Assembly: GCA_026785785.1 (NCBI GenBank)
Contig: JAJAZI010000221.1
Span: 1-11,537, forward strand
Length of the DNA: 11,537 bases
From: Microbacteriaceae bacterium
GTDB lineage: Bacteria; Actinomycetota; Actinomycetes; Actinomycetales; Microbacteriaceae
Reading direction: 5' to 3'
Positions 1-5,851 of the stretch are shown here, piece by piece. Positions within the stretch are counted from its first letter, which is position 1; the number at the start of each line of letters is the position of its first letter. Under the pieces are notes generated by a model that did no database searches, was not told where the DNA came from, and saw nothing but the letters and a program-made list of their open reading frames with translations. The translations under genes were made by a program, and so were the position numbers.

Positions 1-193
1 CCACCTCGACGATGCGCTGCAGCACGATCGGAAGCTCGAGTTGCTGCACGACGAGTTGGTTGGCGCGCAGCAGCGCGCGGAGCCGACCCTGGGTCGTCAG
101 CACGTCGTTGGCGAGTTCGACGAGCTCACCCAGCACTCGGTCGAGGCCGTCCCGCGGGGCATCGGGGAAGGTCAGGAAATCGTCCCGCTCCAT
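1..193 (-). CDS. GAF-domain sensor histidine kinase (DevS/DosS-like), N-terminal fragment
   Basis: The first 64 codons of a protein that continues past the left edge. The start is ATG at 193, preceded by a strong Shine-Dalgarno sequence GGAGGGG (complement of 197-203). The visible part begins MERDDFLTFPDAPRDGL and ends in a helical stretch, RLRALLRANQLVVQQLELP, followed by VLQRIVEV. That helix leading into 'LP.VL.RIVE' is the usual entry to the first GAF domain of actinobacterial DevS/DosS/DosT-type two-component kinases, which sense haem-bound gas or redox state and phosphorylate a DosR-type regulator. The GAF core, the histidine and the ATPase domain lie outside the window, so the ligand cannot be judged. 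Its position, divergent from a universal stress protein with a DosR-like box, fits the assignment. Another GAF-containing regulator is possible. Confidence 0.7.
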   Translation of the reverse strand, partial: MERDDFLTFPDAPRDGLDRVLGELVELANDVLTTQGRLRALLRANQLVVQQLELPIVLQRIVEV

Positions 194-238
194 CAACCCC
201 TCCAGCCGGTTCGGGTGGTCCTGAACGCATGCGCGAAG

Positions 239-258
239 TCAGGCCCATCATGGCCTGA
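239..258. repeat. Inverted repeat, 7-bp arms with 6-nt loop
   Basis: TCAGGCC (239-245) and GGCCTGA (252-258) are perfect complements around CATCAT. The site lies 46 bp upstream of the kinase start and downstream of the dehydrogenase relic. A second small hairpin (CGGGG-acag-CCCCG, 279-292) lies between it and the relic's stop. It could be an operator for the kinase gene or part of an old terminator; there is no T-run. Apart from these two repeats, 194-303 shows nothing recognisable. Confidence 0.4.
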
Positions 259-303
259 GACTATTCGCTTCTGCCGAGCGGGGACAGCCCCGGGCGGTCA
301 GCG

Positions 304-585
304 TCAGGCTGTGTTATCCACCTCGATAACCTCCGATCCGGCGAGGTTTCCGGTACGCAGATCGCTCAGCGCCTCGTCGGGCGTCGACGGCACATCAGCC
401 AGGCAAATGCCGGCGCACCGCTGCCCCGCGCTGCGCGCGTCGGGGCGGCGCGGTGCGCACACCGGGCGGCGCCCGGCGGCAGGAGGTAGACGAACGTACT
501 CGGCGACGGTGAGGCAGTCGTCCTAGCCGCCGTCCTCGTCCCAGCCCGTGTAGAGCGAGAACGCGCCCAGTTTCTCCTGCCAGAG
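304..585 (-). pseudogene. Remnant of a zinc-dependent alcohol dehydrogenase
   Basis: The minus strand holds fragments of a zinc-binding alcohol dehydrogenase of the mycobacterial AdhA-like family, broken in several ways. The peptide FSLYTGWDEDGG (about 526-561) matches the family segment 'SRYTGWDxDGGYAE'. The next codon is TAG (523-525), where the family has Tyr (TAC), so one base change explains the stop. Reading on, LTVAEY leads into TFVYLLPPG in a shifted frame, matching the family's 'F.YRLP.G'. CAGI follows, as in 'LLCAGIIGYR'. The sequence then jumps to a C-terminal-like end, DEALSDLRTGNLAGSEVIEV, with TGA at 304-306. The catalytic N-terminal domain and the Rossmann domain are missing. 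The upstream boundary is approximate. The match is from memory of the family, not from an alignment. It was probably once divergent from the stress-protein gene. Confidence 0.5.
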
Positions 586-620
586 CCGTGGCTCCCCCGC
601 ATCCGTCGCCGCGCGCGAAA

Positions 621-640
621 ATGGGGACTTTGGTGCCTGT
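621..640 (+). promoter_or_regulatory. DosR-like box upstream of the universal stress protein gene
   Basis: ATGGGGACTTTGGTGCCTGT agrees with the mycobacterial DosR consensus TTSGGGACTWWAGTCCCSAA at about 14 of 20 positions. The left half-site GGGACT and the central TT are perfect, and the right half-site is GGTGCC instead of AGTCCC. Its centre is about 63 bp upstream of the ATG at 694. That distance would place it around -40 of a start near 670, the usual place for an activator site. Universal stress proteins are classic DosR-regulon members, and a DevS-like kinase gene lies divergently upstream. The regulator itself is not in the window, so binding is inference. Confidence 0.5.
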
Positions 641-693
641 CGAACACTGCGCCGTGGTGACACTCTGGCCGAAAGGGTTGGACGGAGACGCGC

Positions 694-1623
694 ATGGGCA
701 CGATCGTGGTCGGGGTGGACGGATCGACGCCCAGCCGCCGCGCCCTCGAGTGGGGCGTGCGGCGCGCCGCCTCCACCGGGTCCGAAGTTCTCCTCGTGAA
801 TGTCGTGGACGATGACCCGAACGCGATCCCATCGATCGGGGGCCGCCGGGCCGCCGCGCGGCTCTTCGTCGAACGCGAGGTCGAACACGCGGGTTCCCTC
901 GATCCCGGAGTCGCGGTGAGGGGCGAGCTGCGGGTGGGTAGTCCGATGCGCGAGTTGTCTGCCGCGTCGGCCGGCGCCGAACTCGTCGTCGTGGGAACCC
1001 ACAAGACCGGCTTCGTGCACGGCAAGGTGTTCGGCTCGCGAAGCCTGCAGCTCGCCGGGGGCTCGAGCGTGCCCGTCGCGGTCATCCCGGAATCCCCCGT
1101 GAACGGCCGGCACGGAATCGTCGCGGGAGTCGACGAGTCTCCCGCCTCCGCCGCCGCGCTCGCGTTCGCGGCGGCCGAGGCGCGCCCCCCGCGGCAGCCG
1201 CGCACCCTCGTGCGTGCATGGGGCTGGGCGGAGAGCCTCTGGGACGAGCACAACGCGCGGCAGCAGCGCCACGACGATCGGTCCGATGCGGTCGCCCAGG
1301 AGCTTCTCGCGACGGCGGCCCTCACCGTGGGCGACGACACCGTCGCGTACCGTCGAGTGGTGCGCCGGCCGCCTGCCGAGGCACTCGCCGCCGCCGCCGC
1401 ATCCGCCGCGCTCCTCGTACTCGGAAGCTCCCGCCGGTCAGGGCCGGAGCGGATGATGCTCGGTTCGGTCAGCCATGATGTGCTTATCAACATCGCCGGG
1501 CCCACGATCATCGTGCACGCCGACGACCAGCCACCGCCACTCGAGAGGAACCAACGTGAAGACCGTGATCGTGTACGAGTCGATGTTTGGCAATACCCGC
1601 AGGATCGCGGGCGCAATCGCTGA
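694..1623 (+). CDS. Universal stress protein, tandem UspA domains
   Basis: A 309-residue protein with two Usp domains (about 1-145 and 147-285), typical of actinobacterial two-domain stress proteins that act in the cytoplasm during hypoxia, starvation or oxidative stress. Domain 1 starts TIVVGVDGS and ends with VVVGTHKTGFVHGKVFGS and VPVAVIP. Domain 2 starts GIVAGVDES and ends with VLGSSRRSGPERMMLGSVS and TIIVHAD. Both nucleotide-loop motifs follow G-2x-G-9x-GS except that the second glycine is Lys in domain 1 and Arg in domain 2, so ATP binding may be weak. The ATG at 694 has GGAG (684-687) at a good distance. The last ~24 residues, very rich in Arg and Asp, run out of phase through the start of the downstream flavodoxin gene and look like a non-conserved tail. 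A DosR-like box precedes the gene. Confidence 0.9.
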   Translation: MGTIVVGVDGSTPSRRALEWGVRRAASTGSEVLLVNVVDDDPNAIPSIGGRRAAARLFVEREVEHAGSLDPGVAVRGELRVGSPMRELSAASAGAELVVVGTHKTGFVHGKVFGSRSLQLAGGSSVPVAVIPESPVNGRHGIVAGVDESPASAAALAFAAAEARPPRQPRTLVRAWGWAESLWDEHNARQQRHDDRSDAVAQELLATAALTVGDDTVAYRRVVRRPPAEALAAAAASAALLVLGSSRRSGPERMMLGSVSHDVLINIAGPTIIVHADDQPPPLERNQREDRDRVRVDVWQYPQDRGRNR

Positions 1624-2149
1624 GGGCATGGGCCCGGAGGCGAGCGTCGAGGTCGTCGGGGTGAACAGCGAGCGAATGGATGCGATCGGCGACGCCGACC
1701 TCGTCATCATCGGGGCTCCGACGCACGCCCACAGCCTGAGCACGTCCTCGTCCAGAGAAGAGGCCGAGGAGTGGGCCGCCGACCCGGAGCGGAACCTGCA
1801 GCTCGATCCGCAGGCGCACGGGCGGGGGGTGCGGGAGTGGCTGGACTCCCAGCCGCCCCTTCCCCGCCTCTACGCCGCGTTCGACACGAGAGCCGACATG
1901 ATCCGCCTGTTCACCGGGGCGGCGTCGACGCCGATCGCCCGCGTGCTCGGCAGGCGCCGGATGGAGGCGGTCGTTCCCGCCGAGAGCTTCGCCGTCTCGA
2001 TGCACAACGAGCTCGCCCGCGGGGAGCAGGATCGCGCCAGGGAGTGGGGGCAGCGCATCGCTGAGGTAGCTGCTCAGCGACATGTCGGGGCTGACAACAC
2101 CGAGGTTGACAGCACCGGGGCTGTCAGCCCCGGGGCTGACACCCAGTAG
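1556..2149 (+). CDS. Flavodoxin-family protein
   Basis: A 197-residue flavodoxin-like electron carrier. The GTG at 1556 is chosen because it gives the canonical first strand and FMN-phosphate loop, VKTVIVYESMFGNTRRIA, and has AGAGGAA (1544-1550) before it. The second FMN-contact region is DLVIIGAPTHAHSLS. The rest follows the actinobacterial pattern (VREWLDS, AAFDTRAD, ESFAVS and a terminal EWGQRIAEVA helix). It binds FMN by family knowledge; the redox partner is unknown. The gene starts 68 nt inside the preceding stress-protein gene in another frame, so the two are surely co-transcribed and perhaps translationally coupled. The last 20 residues (GADNT, EVDST, GAVSP, GADTQ) are encoded by four 15-bp tandem repeats ending exactly at the TAG, and are unlike a conserved domain. 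Confidence 0.85.
   Translation: MKTVIVYESMFGNTRRIAGAIAEGMGPEASVEVVGVNSERMDAIGDADLVIIGAPTHAHSLSTSSSREEAEEWAADPERNLQLDPQAHGRGVREWLDSQPPLPRLYAAFDTRADMIRLFTGAASTPIARVLGRRRMEAVVPAESFAVSMHNELARGEQDRAREWGQRIAEVAAQRHVGADNTEVDSTGAVSPGADTQ
2087..2146 (+). repeat. Four imperfect 15-bp tandem repeats at the flavodoxin 3' end
   Basis: The units are GGGGCTGACAACACC, GAGGTTGACAGCACC, GGGGCTGTCAGCCCC and GGGGCTGACACCCAG. They are in frame, each adding five residues of the pattern G-A/V-D/V-x-x, and stop directly before the TAG at 2147. They contain an 18-bp perfect palindrome at 2123-2140. Confidence 0.85.
2123..2140. terminator. 18-bp GC-rich palindrome between convergent flavodoxin and ssrA
   Basis: GTCAGCCCCGGGGCTGAC is a perfect palindrome within the last codons of the flavodoxin gene and 26 bp beyond the 3' end of the convergent ssrA gene. 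It could fold in either transcript and may act as a shared terminator, although neither side has a T-run. It may instead simply be a by-product of the 15-bp repeats. Confidence 0.3.
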
Positions 2150-2165
2150 CGCGTGACCGGTCCGT

Positions 2166-2541
2166 TGGTGGAGATGGGGGGAATTGAACCCCCGTCCACT
2201 GCTGTGTTTCTGTGCCTTCTACGGGTGTATCCAGTGAAATCGTTCTACTCGGCTCCGGAATTTGCCACTGGCACCTAATCCGACAAGCCCAGCCCTGGTT
2301 TAAGTCTCCCGGCGCCCCAAGGCGGAACGACGGAACAAGCTCTCTAAGATTGCGCCGGTGACCGGGTAGAGAGCATTCCCGGACCGACGGACTTCTTTAG
2401 TGCGCTCGCTTAGGCAGCGAGGGCGAAGTCAGTGCGCTTTGAATTGGCACTTATATTTTGCAGAGATCGTTAACGAGATAACCCTGCATCCTCGACCCGC
2501 TTCTCACAGTTGCTCAGGCAATGTCGAAACCGATCATCCCC
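2166..2541 (-). ncRNA. ssrA: Transfer-messenger RNA (tmRNA)
   Basis: A 376-nt tmRNA that, with SmpB, rescues ribosomes stalled on broken mRNA and tags the nascent peptide for proteolysis. The 5' end is GGGGATGATCGGTTTCGACA (from 2541), the universal start of one-piece tmRNA. The 3' end is GTTCAATTC in a T-arm followed by CATCTCCACCA, with the CCA encoded. GGGGATG pairs with CATCTCC to form the acceptor stem with one G-U pair. The internal reading frame starts at a GCC resume codon (2446-2448), just after ATAAGT, and encodes ANSKRTDFALAA then TAA. A consensus promoter lies directly upstream. The gene sits beyond smpB on the same strand, separated from it by a plus-strand gene. Confidence 0.97.
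2410..2448 (-). CDS. tmRNA-encoded proteolysis tag ANSKRTDFALAA
   Basis: A twelve-residue tag reading frame inside ssrA: resume codon GCC at 2448-2446, stop TAA at 2412-2410. The C-terminal ALAA is the degron recognised by ClpXP-type proteases by family knowledge. A first Ala, usually contributed by alanyl-tmRNA itself, precedes this sequence in the tagged protein. Confidence 0.93.
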   Translation of the reverse strand, partial: ANSKRTDFALAA

Positions 2542-2547
2542 AAGGTG

Positions 2548-2576
2548 GTTACAGTCACGCGCTATTGAGTTGTCAA
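2548..2576 (-). promoter_or_regulatory. Promoter of ssrA
   Basis: On the minus strand, a perfect -35 TTGACA (2571-2576), a 17-bp spacer, and a -10 TGTAAC (2548-2553) end 6 nt before the tmRNA 5' nucleotide at 2541. It is the most consensus-like promoter in the window, as expected for an abundant stable RNA. Confidence 0.8.
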
Positions 2577-2697
2577 TCGCGCCGCACGCAAAACGGTGCA
2601 GCCCTCTATCCTAAGCCCCACCCGACGAATTCGCCAGCGTTCGGGAAGGTGAGAGGATGCTGGAGCAACTCCGGCAACCCAGGAAGGGTCGACACCC

Positions 2698-3372
2698 ATG
2701 ACCGAGACCGTCATCACCGTGCAGGGCCGATTCTCCGCCTACTACCCGCCGGAGCGCGCGACGCTGTTCCTGGGCGTGCACCTCGAGGGCAACAACCGCG
2801 ATGGGGTCTTCTCGGCCACGAACGAGTCGGCGGACCTCGTGCGCGGCCGCATCACCGGGGCCCACGACCGCACGAGCGGGCCGATCACCTGGTTCTCGAG
2901 CGACAACGTGCAGATCTGGACCGAGAAGCCGTGGAACGCCAACGGCCTGCAGCTCGACCCCGTGTTCCACGCCCAAATCGGCTTCACCGCGAAGTTCAGC
3001 GACTTTGTCCATCTCGCCCGCTTCGTCGAAGACGTCGTGCCGGTGCCCGGTGTCACGGTCGACCACATCGAGTGGACGCTCACAGAGACGAGTCTCCCCG
3101 GCGCGCTGGCCGAGGTGCGCTCCCGCGCCGTCAGGGACTCCGTCGCGAAGGCGACCGTCTACGCGCAGAGCATCGGCCTCGGCACCGTGCGGGCGATCGC
3201 CCTCGCCGACGAGGGGATGCTGAGCGACCTGTCGCCGCGCGCCGGCCAGGGTGCCTCCGCGACCAGCCTCCGCTTGGGTGCCGCCCCCGGATCGGCCGGC
3301 CCCGAGCTCTCCCTCAAGCCAGAGGACATCGAGATCGAGGCGGTCATCGACGCGAGGTTCCTCGCGACCTGA
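2698..3372 (+). CDS. SIMPL-domain (DUF541) protein
   Basis: A 224-residue protein covering one SIMPL domain, a family with a BP26-like fold whose biochemical role in actinobacteria is unknown. Family features seen are the N-terminal TVITVQGRFSAYYPPERATL, the central strand with LDPVFHAQIGFTAKFSDFVHLARFVEDV, the 'V..IEWTLTE' segment, and the helix ALAEVRSRAVRDSVAKATVYAQSIGLGTV with the usual 'A..DA..KA..YA...GL' character. It ends in IEIEAVIDARFLAT. There is no signal peptide or membrane helix, so it is probably cytoplasmic, unlike periplasmic SIMPL proteins of Gram-negatives. The ATG at 2698 follows AGGAAGGG (2681-2688). It is divergent from ssrA and convergent with smpB, and so splits the pair of trans-translation genes without an obvious functional link. 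Confidence 0.85.
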   Translation: MTETVITVQGRFSAYYPPERATLFLGVHLEGNNRDGVFSATNESADLVRGRITGAHDRTSGPITWFSSDNVQIWTEKPWNANGLQLDPVFHAQIGFTAKFSDFVHLARFVEDVVPVPGVTVDHIEWTLTETSLPGALAEVRSRAVRDSVAKATVYAQSIGLGTVRAIALADEGMLSDLSPRAGQGASATSLRLGAAPGSAGPELSLKPEDIEIEAVIDARFLAT

Positions 3373-3390
3373 TCGTCCCGCTGCACTGCC

Positions 3391-3424
3391 TATCGCGGTC
3401 AGTCGCCTGTCGTGGTCAGTCGCC
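3391..3424. repeat. 17-bp tandem duplication at the smpB stop codon
   Basis: TATCGCGGTCAGTCGCC (3391-3407) is followed directly by TGTCGTGGTCAGTCGCC (3408-3424), differing at two positions. The second copy contains the last codons and stop of smpB (complement of TCA at 3416-3418). The first copy repeats the same TCA 17 bp further on. It fills most of the 43-bp gap between the convergent SIMPL and smpB genes. Confidence 0.75.
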
Positions 3425-3892
3425 GAGGTGGCGGCGCGCGCCCATCGCGCGATCGGCCTCGCGCTTGTCCTGGCGTTCGCGCAGCGTCTGGCGCTTGTCA
3501 TACTCGCGCTTGCCCTTGGCGACCGCGATCTCGACCTTGGCCCGCCCGTCGCTGAAGTAGATCGAGAGCGGCACGATCGTGTAGCCGCCCTCCTTGATCT
3601 TGTTGTGGATCTTCACGATCTGGGCCTTGTGCAGCAGGAGCTTCCGCTTGCGCCGTGGCGGATGGTTGTTCCAGGTGCCCTCGTTGTACTCCGGGATGTG
3701 CACGGCATCCAGCCATGCCTCCCCGAACTCGACGAAAGCGTAGCCGTCGACGAGCGAGGCCCGCCCCGCGCGCAGCGACTTCACCTCGGTGCCCGTGAGG
3801 ACGAGTCCCGCCTCGTAGGTGTCTTCGATCGTGTAGTCGTGGCGGGCCTTGCGATTGCTCGCCACTACCTTCTGGCCGCGCTCCCTGGGCAC
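3416..3892 (-). CDS. smpB: SsrA-binding protein SmpB
   Basis: 158 residues, the normal SmpB length. It binds the tRNA-like part of tmRNA and delivers it to stalled ribosomes, its C-terminal tail lying in the empty mRNA channel. The family pattern is complete: [35 protein letters not shown] near the start, then SLVDGYAF, the [19 protein letters not shown] segment, [11 protein letters not shown] and [16 protein letters not shown], ending in a basic helical tail. Translation starts at GTG (3890-3892) five bases after GGAGG (complement of 3898-3902). It lies 70 bp downstream of ftsX on the same strand and can be read through from it. A TAGACT in the gap could also serve as its own -10. Its partner ssrA is 875 bp further along. 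Confidence 0.97.
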   Translation of the reverse strand: MPRERGQKVVASNRKARHDYTIEDTYEAGLVLTGTEVKSLRAGRASLVDGYAFVEFGEAWLDAVHIPEYNEGTWNNHPPRRKRKLLLHKAQIVKIHNKIKEGGYTIVPLSIYFSDGRAKVEIAVAKGKREYDKRQTLRERQDKREADRAMGARRHLGD

Positions 3893-3911
3893 AATTGCCT
3901 CCGTTGTCGTG

Positions 3912-3929
3912 GTTCGGCTTCGCCCGAAC
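3912..3929. repeat. Hairpin in the ftsX-smpB gap
   Basis: GTTCGG (3912-3917) and CCGAAC (3924-3929) form a perfect 6-bp stem with a 6-nt loop, 20 bp before the smpB start. In the minus-strand transcript it lies just upstream of the smpB Shine-Dalgarno sequence. It could partly end ftsX transcripts or shape the smpB leader; there is no T-run. Confidence 0.4.
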
Positions 3930-3962
3930 AGCCCATCAGTCTAGCTGTCTCACCTTCAGCCT

Positions 3963-4880
3963 TTAGACCTTGAGGTAACGGTTGATCGCCACTCCCGCGG
4001 ATGCCGCCGCCAGCACGACCCCCAAGGCGACCAGCACCGGCGCGACGATCAGCGCGTCGGTCATGCCGATCACGGCCGTGGTCGACTCCAGGGCCGATCC
4101 GAGATAGCCCTGCACGAAGTACCGCACAATCGCGAGCACCGCCCCCGCTGCGAGGATCGATCCGACCAGCGCCGCGATCACGCCCTCGAGGATGAACGGG
4201 GTCTGGATGAAGCGGTTGGAGGCCCCAACGAGCCGCATGATGCCGAGCTCGCGCCGCCGGGAGAAGGCCGAGAGCCGGATCGTCGTGGCGATCAGCAGCA
4301 CGGCCGCGATGAGCATCAGCCCGGCGATGCTGATCGCGGTGAAGCTCGCGGCGTTGAGAGCCGAGAAGATCGGATCGAGATACTTGCGCTGGTCCTTGAC
4401 CTCCTCGACCCCGGCAAGGGTCGAGAGGCTCTCGACAAGGGCATCCGACTGGGTCGGGTCCTTCAGGTTGACCCAGTATGCCTCGTTGAGGAATTCGGGC
4501 GTGACGAAGTCGGCGAACTCGTTGTCGGAGAACTGCTCCTGATAGCGCTGGTAGGCCTGATCGTGGCTCTCGAACTCATAGCGGTCGATGAGTGAGGCGA
4601 GCGCCGGCGAAGCCAGCTGGGCCTCGACGAGGTCCTTCTGCTCCGGCGTCGCCTCGACGAGGTCGCAATTGCCGATCTCGGATGATGCGGTGCAGAAGTA
4701 CACCGCGACCTGCGCCCGGTCGTACCAGTAGCCCTTCATCTCGCCGATCTGGGACTGCAGCAGGATCGCCGCACCGACGAAGGTGAGCGAGATGAAGGTG
4801 ACGAGGATCACCGAAATGACCATCGAGACGTTACGCCGGAGTCCGCTTCCGACCTCCGACATGATGAGCCCGAATCTCAC
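3963..4880 (-). CDS. ftsX: Cell-division permease protein FtsX
   Basis: 305 residues. FtsX is the membrane half of the FtsEX ABC system, which does not transport but switches septal peptidoglycan hydrolases on. The start is GTG at 4880, overlapping the ftsE stop as GTGA. The first membrane helix is about residues 20-41. An extracellular loop domain follows (about 45-195) with a Cys pair at 63 and 72 (YFC...GNC), as in other actinobacterial FtsX. Three C-terminal helices follow: about [40 protein letters not shown] and [20 protein letters not shown]. The cytoplasmic motif [26 protein letters not shown] is the conserved FtsX-family coupling region. No hydrolase gene (RipC/CwlO type) is adjacent, so its partner lies elsewhere. 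Confidence 0.96.
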   Translation of the reverse strand: MRFGLIMSEVGSGLRRNVSMVISVILVTFISLTFVGAAILLQSQIGEMKGYWYDRAQVAVYFCTASSEIGNCDLVEATPEQKDLVEAQLASPALASLIDRYEFESHDQAYQRYQEQFSDNEFADFVTPEFLNEAYWVNLKDPTQSDALVESLSTLAGVEEVKDQRKYLDPIFSALNAASFTAISIAGLMLIAAVLLIATTIRLSAFSRRRELGIMRLVGASNRFIQTPFILEGVIAALVGSILAAGAVLAIVRYFVQGYLGSALESTTAVIGMTDALIVAPVLVALGVVLAAASAGVAINRYLKV

Positions 4881-5593
4881 TCTGGGAACCCCTTGATGAG
4901 TGTGATGCCCTGGGTCTGGTAGCCGCCCTCGCGCTCGTCGCGCACGACCTGCCCGCTCACAAGCTCGATCACCCGGCGCTGCATCTGGTCGACGATGCCT
5001 GCGTCGTGGGTCGCCATGATGACGGTGGTGCCGCTCGTCGAGATGCGCTCGAGTAGCGTCATGATGCCCGCGCTCGTCGACGGATCGAGGTTTCCGGTCG
5101 GCTCGTCGGCGAGCAGAATCGCCGGGCGGTTGACGATGGCCCTCGCGATCGCGACGCGCTGCTGCTCTCCACCGGAGAGCTCGTGCGGAAGCCTCGAGGC
5201 CTTGCCAGCGAGCCCGACCATCCTGAGCACGTCGGGAACGGCCTCCTGGATGAAGCCCTTGCTCTTGCCGATCACCTGCAGCGAGAACGCGACATTGGCG
5301 AACGCCGTCTTCTGCGGGAGCAGGCGGAAATCCTGGAAGACGACTCCGAGGTTGCGCCGGAAGTACGGCACCTTGCGGCTCGTGAGCCGACCGAGGTCCT
5401 GGCCGAGCACGTGGATGCGGCCCTTGCTCGGGTTCTCCTCCTTGAGGACGAGACGGAGGAAGCTCGACTTTCCCGAACCGGATGCGCCAACGAGGAACAC
5501 GAACTCGCCCTTGAGAATCTCGAGTGTGACCGAGTTCAGGGCAGGTCGGGCGTTCCCGGAGTAGAGCTTGGATACCTGGTCTAAGCGAATCAT
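4877..5593 (-). CDS. ftsE: Cell-division ATP-binding protein FtsE
   Basis: 238 residues, the ATPase of the FtsEX complex at the division site. All ABC elements are intact: Walker A GASGSGKS (36-43), Q-loop Q87, signature LSGGEQQR (139-146), Walker [13 protein letters not shown] (159-170) and switch His196 (MATH). FtsE-typical wording is seen at [19 protein letters not shown] and IDQ-like [11 protein letters not shown]. The C-terminal extension (about 217-238) is slightly longer than in E. coli FtsE, as is common in actinobacteria. The ATG at 5593 begins [10 protein letters not shown]. No strong Shine-Dalgarno precedes it, but a TAGGCT element lies 9 nt upstream, so the mRNA leader may be only 2-3 nt. 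The stop TGA overlaps the ftsX GTG by 4 nt, indicating translational coupling. Confidence 0.97.
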   Translation of the reverse strand: MIRLDQVSKLYSGNARPALNSVTLEILKGEFVFLVGASGSGKSSFLRLVLKEENPSKGRIHVLGQDLGRLTSRKVPYFRRNLGVVFQDFRLLPQKTAFANVAFSLQVIGKSKGFIQEAVPDVLRMVGLAGKASRLPHELSGGEQQRVAIARAIVNRPAILLADEPTGNLDPSTSAGIMTLLERISTSGTTVIMATHDAGIVDQMQRRVIELVSGQVVRDEREGGYQTQGITLIKGFPE

Positions 5594-5602
5594 GACCTGT
5601 CA

Positions 5603-5608
5603 AGCCTA
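5603..5608 (-). promoter_or_regulatory. Probable -10 element of ftsE
   Basis: TAGGCT on the minus strand, ending 9 nt before the ftsE ATG, fits the actinobacterial TANNNT -10 pattern. No good -35 is visible at 17-18 bp. It would give a nearly leaderless ftsEX mRNA. Confidence 0.4.
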
Positions 5609-5806
5609 GGCACGGATGCTGGGTATCGGGGCAGCGACAGGCCAAACGCCTGTTCGGGGGTTGGCTGGCGGCACCCGCAATAGCAGCAATCGGAACCGCC
5701 AAACCGAATCTATCGATTCCCACAGAATTGTTCAGAGGAAGTCACAAAAACTCATGAAATCGGGGTAGACAACCCTGTTTCAGCGCAGGCTCAACCCATG
5801 CCGTCG

Positions 5807-5832
5807 GCGATTTCGGGACCGGCGGAAATCGC
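5807..5832 (+). repeat. Hairpin in the protease leader
   Basis: GCGATTTC (5807-5814) and GAAATCGC (5825-5832) are perfect complements with a 10-nt loop. The stem ends 7 nt before the Shine-Dalgarno GGAG of the protease gene. It may act as an operator or as an RNA structure in the 5' leader. The rest of 5594-5806 is unusually AT-rich around 5690-5765 but shows no clear promoter or gene. Confidence 0.5.
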
Positions 5833-5851
5833 GGAAACTGGAGTGAAGTCG

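Noticed and set aside
366..1616. A 416-codon open frame on the minus strand opposite the universal stress protein gene
   Set aside because: It is antisense to a well-supported Usp gene. The translation is Arg/Ser/Ala-rich with no recognisable domain, as expected of GC-rich shadow frames.
3963..5723. A 586-codon minus-strand open frame that would extend FtsX upstream through the ftsE region
   Set aside because: The upstream half is an out-of-phase reading of ftsE. The true FtsX start is the GTG at 4880 overlapping the ftsE stop.
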